Below, one piece after another: positions 5,594 to 10,717 of a DNA stretch of 10,717 nt. This DNA comes from JBGOUJ01 sp041477005 (GTDB taxonomy: Bacteria > Acidobacteriota > Terriglobia > Bryobacterales > JACQDG01): assembly GCA_041477005.1 (NCBI GenBank), contig JBGOUJ010000224.1:1-10717 (forward strand). Reading direction: 5' to 3'. Each line of letters starts with the position of its first letter. Positions within the stretch are counted from its first letter, which is position 1. The position numbers and the translations under genes were made by a program. The notes beneath the pieces were generated by a model. The model was given only the letters and a program-made list of their open reading frames with translations. It was not told the DNA's origin and made no database searches.

Positions 5594-7176
5594 AAGAAAC
5601 AAGCCAGCAAGCGATGATGGAGCCTTTGCGAGCGCTGGTGTTGGACCACGACCTGGACGACGCCGAGCTGACGATTCGCTCCCTCAAACAGGGGGGCATG
5701 GCGGCCGAATGGCTGCAGGCCGAGACCCCGGCGTCCTTTTCTGAGGCGCTTCAAGGCGGGGATTGGGACGTCATCGTGACCGGTTTATCCCAGTCCCGAT
5801 TCGATGCCGTGGCGGCGCTCCGGCTGGTGAAGGAATCCCGGCGTGAAATCCCCCTCATCGTCGTAGCGGGATCGATCGACGAGGAGCTGGCGGCAGCGCT
5901 GCTGCGGGCCGGCGCCGCCGATTTCGTGAGCAGGAGCCGTATGGCGCAGTTGGCGCCGGCGGTCGAGCGGGCCGTTCGGGAAGCACGGCAGTGCCGCGAA
6001 AAACATCGGGCCGAAGAAGAAATCCAGGTGCTGGCCGAGCGCTGGCGCCTGCTGCTCGAGCACGCCCTGGACGGGGTGGCCCTCTACCAGGCGATTCGAG
6101 ACTCCCAAGGCTGCCTCACCGATTTCCGGTGCCTCGAGTGGAACCGTGCCGCCGAGGGGATACTGGGCCGCGGCCGCGACAAGGTGCTGGGGCGGACCAG
6201 CCGTGAGATTTTTCCAGGCCCCGAAAGAAAGCGGTTGCTGAGCCATTGTGCGCGGATGATGGCAACCGGCATTTCGGACCTGATCGAGGATTTCTCCATC
6301 GGGCGGCAGGAACAGGAGAAAATTCTCGATATTTCCTGCTTCCGGCTGGATGCGGAGCACTTTGTCACCCTGTTCCGGGACGTCACCGAGCGAAAGCGGA
6401 CCGCGGAAGGATTGCGGCAGTTTGCCGAGGAAGTGGCCCGAGTCAACCGCAACCTGGAACAGGTCAACGCCGAGATCGAGCGCCGCAACCGCGAGCTGGA
6501 GGAGTTCACCCACGTCGCTTCGCACGACATGCAAGAGCCGTTGCGCAAGATTGCCAGCTTCGGCGATCTGCTGGCCCGCGCCCTCCGGGACAAGCTGGAC
6601 TCGCGATCCAGCCAGTATCTGGCCTTGATGCAGGATGGGGCGCGGCGGCTGCAGACGCTGCTCCGCGATCTGCTGACCATGTCCCGGGCCGGCCGGGCGC
6701 CGCTCCGCATCGAGACCAAGCCCTTGGAAGAGTGCGTCCGGGCCGCGCTGGAGCTGCTCTCGGCCCGCATTCAGGAGACGGGCGCGGTGATCCACTTGGA
6801 TCCACTGCCGTCGCTGCCGGTCGATGCGACACAGATCTGCCAGCTCTATCAAAACCTGATCTCCAATGCTCTCAAGTTCCGGCCGGCGGAGGCGGTGCCC
6901 GAGATCTCGATCACCTGCGAAGACTCGCCGGACGGTCCGGTGCTCGGCGTGGCCGACAACGGCATCGGCATCGAGCCGGAGTATCAAGAAAAGATCTTCG
7001 AAGCCTTCCAGCGCCTCCACCCCAGGGAGACATACGAAGGCAGCGGCATCGGCTTGGCGGTCTGCCGGAAAGTGGTCGGCCGGCACGGCGGGAGGATCTG
7101 GGTCGAATCCCGTCCGGTCGCCGGCTCTCACTTCAAGTTCGTGCTCAACCCAAACGGTCGGGCAGAAGAGAATTAA
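5590..7176 (+). CDS. Soluble sensor histidine kinase: pseudo-receiver, PAS, HisKA, HATPase
   Basis: A 528-residue cytosolic kinase without membrane segments. Residues about 12-135 are a receiver fold, but the phospho-acceptor is Gly65 (DVIVTGLSQ), the switch Thr/Ser is Ala93 (IVVAGS) and the Lys position is Arg115 (DFVSRS), so it should not be phosphorylated. Residues about 145-270 form a PAS-like domain (LLEHALDGVALYQAIRDSQG ... HFVTLFRDVTERK). A coiled coil rich in Asn/Glu (VNRNLEQVNAEIERRNRELE) leads to HisKA with His312 in THVASHDMQEPLRK. The ATPase domain has the N-box with Asn426 (NLISNALKF), DNGIGI with Asp456, and a GSGIGLA box. The dimerisation and ATPase parts resemble Cph1-type kinases. 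The start could be GTG 5590 (overlapping the previous stop) or ATG 5614/5617; neither has a good Shine-Dalgarno sequence. The PAS ligand is unknown. Confidence 0.92.
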   Translation: MKETSQQAMMEPLRALVLDHDLDDAELTIRSLKQGGMAAEWLQAETPASFSEALQGGDWDVIVTGLSQSRFDAVAALRLVKESRREIPLIVVAGSIDEELAAALLRAGAADFVSRSRMAQLAPAVERAVREARQCREKHRAEEEIQVLAERWRLLLEHALDGVALYQAIRDSQGCLTDFRCLEWNRAAEGILGRGRDKVLGRTSREIFPGPERKRLLSHCARMMATGISDLIEDFSIGRQEQEKILDISCFRLDAEHFVTLFRDVTERKRTAEGLRQFAEEVARVNRNLEQVNAEIERRNRELEEFTHVASHDMQEPLRKIASFGDLLARALRDKLDSRSSQYLALMQDGARRLQTLLRDLLTMSRAGRAPLRIETKPLEECVRAALELLSARIQETGAVIHLDPLPSLPVDATQICQLYQNLISNALKFRPAEAVPEISITCEDSPDGPVLGVADNGIGIEPEYQEKIFEAFQRLHPRETYEGSGIGLAVCRKVVGRHGGRIWVESRPVAGSHFKFVLNPNGRAEEN

Positions 7177-7859
7177 ACAGCGGAAGGTTCCTGCACCTGC
7201 TTTTCCATCTCCTGTAAGAGGCGCTTGATCTCGTTGCCGGTGCGCTGGGAGGCAACCCAGGCCAGACGAACTGCAGGGGAAGCCGGCTCGGCCGGGACGG
7301 CAATCTGGACGAAATCGCAGAAGTTGTCGAACAGGACGCGGAGTTGGCCGGCCTGGACGGCAACCAAGCGCTGCAGATCACCAAGGGAAAGCTCCTTGGG
7401 GGAAAGGCTGCTTGGGGAAGGATCGCCGGCGAAATTGCCATGGGCGGAGGGCTGCGCTTGCGACCGGCCGTTGAAGCCTGCCAAGTCACAGATCTGCCGG
7501 ACCAGTTCGTTGGCGTCGGTTTTGAGCAAATAGTCCAAGGCCCCTAGCTCGCGAGCCTTTTGGCGGAAGGTGGAGTCGGCATTGCAGGAGTACAGGACCA
7601 CCTTTACCTTGGACAGCCTCATGTCGTTGTTGAGCAGGCGGCACAGCTCCAGGCCGTTGAGCTCCGGCATGATGAAGTCGGAAACCACCAGATCCACGGG
7701 CTCCTGGCGCAGCAGTTCGAGGGCCCTCTCGCCGTTTTCCGCTCGCAGGATCCGAAAGCCGGCTTCGGTGAAGGCCTCATTCAGCAGGTGGGAATAGTCC
7801 TGATCGTCCTCTACCAGCAGAATGGATTGAAGAGGCCTGTTCATGGTGATGGTGGTCAT
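7173..7859 (-). CDS. Response regulator with C-terminal helical extension
   Basis: A 228-residue protein. Residues 10-128 are a canonical receiver: acids LVEDDQD (Glu17, Asp18, Asp19), phospho-acceptor Asp61 in DLVVSDFIMPELNG, switch Ser91 in VLYSC, Lys113 in DYLLKTD. After a Ser/Pro/Ala-rich linker (about 132-152) comes a helical tail of about 75 residues (LGDLQRLVAVQAGQLRVLF ... AWVASQRTGNEIKRLLQEME) that I do not recognise as a DNA-binding or enzyme domain. The start at 7859 is fixed by GGAGGA (plus-strand 7865-7870) 5 nt away. It overlaps the end of the kinase gene by ATGA, so it is the second gene of a two-gene minus-strand operon. Its stop interlocks with that of the opposite kinase gene in one TTAA. 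Confidence 0.9.
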   Translation of the reverse strand: MTTITMNRPLQSILLVEDDQDYSHLLNEAFTEAGFRILRAENGERALELLRQEPVDLVVSDFIMPELNGLELCRLLNNDMRLSKVKVVLYSCNADSTFRQKARELGALDYLLKTDANELVRQICDLAGFNGRSQAQPSAHGNFAGDPSPSSLSPKELSLGDLQRLVAVQAGQLRVLFDNFCDFVQIAVPAEPASPAVRLAWVASQRTGNEIKRLLQEMEKQVQEPSAV

Positions 7860-8698
7860 AAGATTCCTCCAATCTGGCTCATCGGCGCGAGGGGCGAAAA
7901 ATTTATGGTTTCTAGGGGCGGCTCGTCCGCAAATGAGAGATAGAACGTGCTGCCCTGGTGGTGGACCGACTCCACCCAGACCCGCCCTCCCTGCTGGCCC
8001 ATCAGCTTGCGGACCGTGGCCAGGCCCGTCCCTGCGCCGGATGATTCGATTTCCTGCACTCGGCCAAAGGGCAGGAAGATTCGTTGCTGATCTTCCGGTT
8101 TGATGCCGATGCCGTTGTCCTTCACCCAACAGACAGCCTTGCCGCCGTTCGACTCGCCCCCCAACCGGATGACCCCGGGCCGCTCGGGCGAAACGAATTT
8201 CAGAGCGTTGTTGAGGAGGTGGCGAAAAATCTGTTGCAGGCGGCTCGGATCGGCCCAAACGTGGGGCAGCGGGTCGAGGGCCAGGACGGCCTGTCTTTCC
8301 GCCGCTGCCGCGCGAAACTCCTCCACCACCGCTTCGGCCACTGCGCCGGCTGAGACGCGCCTGAACTGCGGCGGCTCGCGGCCCGCCCGGGACAGATCGA
8401 GCAGGGCGGCCAGCAGCCGATCCATGCGGCCCGCATTCCGCTCCAATACCTCGAGCGAGGGCCAAACCTTCTGGTCTAGCACCTGCGCGCATTGCTGGCG
8501 TTTCTCAGCGGCCAGGTCCAGGCTCTGGAGCTGCGACTGCAGGTTCCCACAGGCGCTCGAAAGGCGGCGCAAGAATCCATGGAAGTTCAGCAAGGGGCCC
8601 CGCAGGTCATGCGAGATGGCATAGACGAACTCGTCGACCGGGTTCGCCGCCGGGGCCTCTGGAGCGGTGGGCAGGACCGTGCTGGCTTGCTTCCCCAT
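7856..8698 (-). CDS. Soluble histidine kinase without sensor domain
   Basis: A 280-residue kinase. A Pro/Ala-rich lead of about 20 residues runs directly into HisKA with His30 in FVYAISHDLRGPLLNF. The distance from this His to the DLSRAG end of helix 2 (residues 101-106) is about 18 residues longer than in the neighbouring kinase, meaning an insertion in the hairpin (around LQSLDLAAEKRQQC). The ATPase domain has Asn164 (HLLNNALKF), Asp194 (DNGIGI), an F-box RIFLPFGR, and a GTGLATVRKL box. There is no membrane segment, PAS or GAF, so the input must come from a partner protein or through dimerisation. It is first in its operon and coupled by ATGA to the receiver at 7173-7859. A GGAG lies 9 nt before its ATG. 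It starts 133 bp from the divergent gene at 8832. Confidence 0.9.
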   Translation of the reverse strand: MGKQASTVLPTAPEAPAANPVDEFVYAISHDLRGPLLNFHGFLRRLSSACGNLQSQLQSLDLAAEKRQQCAQVLDQKVWPSLEVLERNAGRMDRLLAALLDLSRAGREPPQFRRVSAGAVAEAVVEEFRAAAAERQAVLALDPLPHVWADPSRLQQIFRHLLNNALKFVSPERPGVIRLGGESNGGKAVCWVKDNGIGIKPEDQQRIFLPFGRVQEIESSGAGTGLATVRKLMGQQGGRVWVESVHHQGSTFYLSFADEPPLETINFSPLAPMSQIGGIL

Positions 8699-8769
8699 TC
8701 TCTATATCTCCATCGACAGAAGCGGAGACAACCTGCATCCGGCCCGGGATAGAGAAAGTGTGCAAACTC

Positions 8770-8775
8770 TACAAT
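8770..8775 (+). promoter_or_regulatory. Possible -10 element in the divergent intergenic region
   Basis: TACAAT matches the sigma-70 -10 consensus at 5 of 6 bases and lies 57 bp before the GTG start of the next receiver, in the 133-bp gap between divergent signalling operons (8699-8831). No good -35 is found 16-18 bp upstream (the region reads GGGATA), so the call is weak. The gap holds no other repeat or RNA gene that I can see. Confidence 0.3.
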
Positions 8776-8818
8776 TAGGGGTCGATGAGTTGATACAGGG
8801 GCAGTTCCGGCGCCCGCC

Positions 8819-8825
8819 TGGAGGT
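8819..8825 (+). promoter_or_regulatory. Ribosome binding site deciding the GTG start at 8832
   Basis: TGGAGGT ends 6 nt before GTG 8832. The same open frame runs upstream to 8667 across the divergent gap, but this strong site and the receiver-type opening (VVLLVEDD at residues 11-18) place the real start at 8832. Confidence 0.75.
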
Positions 8826-8831
8826 CCGATC

Positions 8832-9827
8832 GTGACCGTTGCTACCAAATGCCAGCCCGCCGTGGTCCTTTTGGTCGAAGACGATCTGGGGGACCAGATT
8901 ATTACGCGCGAGGCTTTCAAGGGCTTGAAGGTGCCTCATGAGCTGCGGGTGGTTCCCGATGGCAAGGAGGCTCTGGATTACCTTTACCGGCAGGGAGACT
9001 ATCAGGGGGCGCCGCGGCCCGATCTGATCCTGCTGGATCTGAACATGCCCCGCGTGAACGGCCAGCAGGTGGCGGCGCGCATCCACTCCGACCCACGGCT
9101 GCGCCGGATCCCGATCGTGGTGCTGACCACCTCGCGGCGGCAGGAGGACGTGCTGCGGGCCTACGGGCAGGGAGTCACCTCGTTCATCAGCAAACCCCTG
9201 GACTTCGAGCACTTCATGGCCACGGTCCGGGACCTGGAATACCTGATCAAGTTTGCCGTGGAGATGAAGGGCCTCCAGGACCAGACGCGAGTGACCGACC
9301 ACCAGATCCGCCGGCTGGCGCGCCGCCGGGAGCAGCTCAAGCACCAGGCCGACCTGCTCTTCAATGACCACATGAAGCAGATCGAGGGTATTTTTGTGGA
9401 GCGCACAGCGGAGCAGAACCGCGGAAGCGTCGGTGTGCGCGCCGAGGCCGTGACCCGGCAAGCCTTACTGCAGTTGGCACACAAGATCCTGCAGGGCCGG
9501 CCGATGCAGGAGAAGGAGCCGGCACCCGATCGGGAAGCGCTCGAGCCGGAAATGCCGGCCGCCAGCGAAAGGGAAGAGCCTCCGGAGGACCCCGGCTCGA
9601 CCGCCCTCGGCCTGTGGGAGTTGGCCCGCCACGTCGACTCCCTGGCGGCCGGCTCACCCGCCTCCACGCCGACTGCGGTGGCATCCGGGAGCTCCCCAGC
9701 CGGCCAGACCCCGCCCGGCGACGCCCTGGTCCGCACTACCCCGCCCGGCAAGATCCCCTCCGCCAGAAAGAGCCTTAGGGGCGGCCAGCGAAAGAATGAC
9801 GCGCCGAAGGATGCTGGATCCCTATGA
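8832..9827 (+). CDS. Rcp1-like response regulator with long coiled-coil/proline-rich tail
   Basis: A 331-residue protein. Residues 10-143 are an Rcp1-type receiver: LVEDDLGDQ (Glu16, Asp17, Asp18), Asp69 in PDLILLDLNMP, switch Thr about 99-100 (VVLTTS), Lys121 in FISKPLDF. It shares many blocks with the receiver at 4690 (EDDLGDQI, APRPDLILLDLNMPR, EDV), so the two are paralogues. The remaining 185 residues differ. About 143-185 is a basic, coiled-coil-like helical stretch (RRLARRREQLKHQADLL), about 186-230 looks helical, and from about 231 there is a low-complexity Pro/Glu/Ala/Ser region ending in a basic KSLRGGQRKNDAPKD. No known output domain is seen. It overlaps the diguanylate cyclase gene by ATGA, suggesting the two proteins act together. 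Confidence 0.88.
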   Translation: MTVATKCQPAVVLLVEDDLGDQIITREAFKGLKVPHELRVVPDGKEALDYLYRQGDYQGAPRPDLILLDLNMPRVNGQQVAARIHSDPRLRRIPIVVLTTSRRQEDVLRAYGQGVTSFISKPLDFEHFMATVRDLEYLIKFAVEMKGLQDQTRVTDHQIRRLARRREQLKHQADLLFNDHMKQIEGIFVERTAEQNRGSVGVRAEAVTRQALLQLAHKILQGRPMQEKEPAPDREALEPEMPAASEREEPPEDPGSTALGLWELARHVDSLAAGSPASTPTAVASGSSPAGQTPPGDALVRTTPPGKIPSARKSLRGGQRKNDAPKDAGSL

Positions 9828-10717
9828 CCGTCCTGATCGCCGAGGATGACCCGGCCGTCCGCCGGCTGCTGGAAAAGGCCGTCCAGAGCTTCGGCCACGA
9901 TGTGGCCTGCTCCAGCAATGGCGGCGAAGCCTGGGAGCTTTTCAACACCGGCGATTTCAGTTTCGTCATCACCGATTGGATGATGCCCGGCGTGGACGGG
10001 CTCGAATTGTGCCGGCGCATCCGAACCTCGGTTCGGCCAAACTATGTCTACGTCATCATGGTCACGTCCAACTCCGGCCAGGAGGACCTGATCACGGGCA
10101 TGAGCGCCGGCGCGGACGACTTCATCGTCAAGCCGCTCGACCGCCGCACGTTGCAGGTCCGGATGCGGGCCGCCGAGCGCATCCTGAAGCTGCAACAGGA
10201 GTTGCGTGATAAGAACCAACAATTGGAGGTGATGAACCACCGCCTGCGCCGGCTCTCCCGCCTGGACGTGCTCATGCAACTCGGCAACCGGCTGGCCTTC
10301 GAAGAACGGATCACGGAATTCCATCAGAGCGCCGCGCGCTACGGCCGCAAGTACGGCGTGGTGATGTGCGACGTGGACAACTTCAAGGCCTACAACGACC
10401 ATTACGGGCACTTGGCCGGGGACGAGGTCTTGCGCCGCGTCGCCGGCGCCATAAAGAAGTCCCTGCGCAGCTCCGACAGCGCGTTTCGGTACGGCGGCGA
10501 GGAGATCGTGGTCTTGCTGCCGGAGCAATCGGCGCCGGAGTCGCTGCGCACGGCCGAGCGTCTCCGGGCGTCCGTTGAGGGGCTGGGAGTTTCGCGGACG
10601 GACGGCTCGCCCGCGGGCTGCGTCACCATCACTTGCGGCGTGTCGGCCTGCCCGCTCGATGGTGACCCGCCGCTTGACTGGGAAACCGTCATCGAGTGGG
10701 CGGACCAAGCCCTTTAC
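9824..10717 (+). CDS. REC-GGDEF diguanylate cyclase, 3' end cut by window
   Basis: 298 residues are visible and the frame is still open at the right edge (last residues ADQALY), so only the final helix is missing. The N-terminal receiver has acids AEDD (Glu7, Asp8, Asp9), phospho-acceptor Asp51 in FVITDWMMPGVDG, switch Thr81 and Lys103 in FIVKPLD. A coiled-coil linker (about 117-145) leads to a GGDEF domain: DVLMQLGNRLAFEE, metal site CDVDNFKAYNDHYGH, and the active loop RYGGEEI at 222-228. GGEE is an accepted catalytic form; Ile replaces the usual Phe. The inhibitory I-site RSSD (215-218) stands five residues before it, as in product-inhibited cyclases such as PleD. It should make cyclic-di-GMP when phosphorylated and is the only enzymatic output in the cluster. 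Confidence 0.94.
   Translation, partial: MTVLIAEDDPAVRRLLEKAVQSFGHDVACSSNGGEAWELFNTGDFSFVITDWMMPGVDGLELCRRIRTSVRPNYVYVIMVTSNSGQEDLITGMSAGADDFIVKPLDRRTLQVRMRAAERILKLQQELRDKNQQLEVMNHRLRRLSRLDVLMQLGNRLAFEERITEFHQSAARYGRKYGVVMCDVDNFKAYNDHYGHLAGDEVLRRVAGAIKKSLRSSDSAFRYGGEEIVVLLPEQSAPESLRTAERLRASVEGLGVSRTDGSPAGCVTITCGVSACPLDGDPPLDWETVIEWADQALY

Noticed and set aside
5785..7131. 448-residue open frame on the minus strand
   Set aside because: It is fully antisense to the PAS kinase, whose HisKA and HATPase motifs prove the plus strand. No family pattern is seen in the minus product.
4690..7176. Bacteriophytochrome light-sensing system, because of the Rcp1-like receiver and Cph1-like kinase core
   Set aside because: No GAF/PHY domains, chromophore Cys or haem oxygenase gene are present; the sensory part is a pseudo-receiver and a PAS-like domain.
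8667..8831. Upstream extension of the tailed receiver to 8667
   Set aside because: It would overlap the divergent kinase start, and a strong ribosome site stands before GTG 8832.
9161..10708. 515-residue open frame on the minus strand
   Set aside because: It lies antisense to the tailed receiver and the GGDEF cyclase, both with clear domain motifs. The product is Arg/Ala/Gly-rich without recognisable motifs, as expected from GC-rich third positions.

Overview
The window is high-GC bacterial DNA with long antisense open frames, as strong GC3 bias produces, and few non-coding gaps. Gene content (hslU followed by an FN3 lipoprotein and a FAH-family enzyme, isolated soluble kinases and receivers, a short FlgC-like protein) fits a soil or sediment bacterium. 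Acidobacteriota, perhaps near Bryobacterales/Solibacter, is my best guess, but it rests on general resemblance and there is no marker gene to prove it.

Left part (1-4544), housekeeping and accessory genes. The C-terminal third of hslU (2-454) is followed by about 350 bp without a confident gene. This gap is filled by a roughly 60-bp repeat present in both orientations and able to form a long purine/pyrimidine stem. Then come an FN3-domain lipoprotein with a problematic start (813-1784), a fumarylacetoacetate-hydrolase-family enzyme overlapping it by ATGA (1781-2578), the remnant of a transaldolase/fructose-6-phosphate aldolase gene (2589-2821), a small one-TM protein (2825-3214), a 79-residue protein resembling only the two ends of a flagellar rod protein, on the minus strand (3232-3471), and a D-2-hydroxyacid/phosphoglycerate dehydrogenase without ACT domain (3522-4544).

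Right part (4690-10717), a dense signalling cluster of seven genes. A plus-strand operon encodes an Rcp1-like single-domain receiver, a second receiver, and a soluble kinase with degenerate receiver, PAS, HisKA and HATPase parts. Its stop codon is interlocked with that of a minus-strand operon carrying a soluble kinase without sensor domain and a receiver with a C-terminal tail. Divergent from that is another plus-strand pair: an Rcp1-like receiver with a long coiled-coil/proline-rich tail, overlapping by ATGA a REC-GGDEF diguanylate cyclase cut by the window end.

No protein in the signalling cluster has a membrane segment or DNA-binding domain. The most economical reading (inference) is a cytosolic branched phosphorelay: two kinases feed four stand-alone receivers, and the one visible enzymatic output is cyclic-di-GMP synthesis. 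The degenerate receiver fused to the first kinase probably senses or regulates rather than accepts phosphate.
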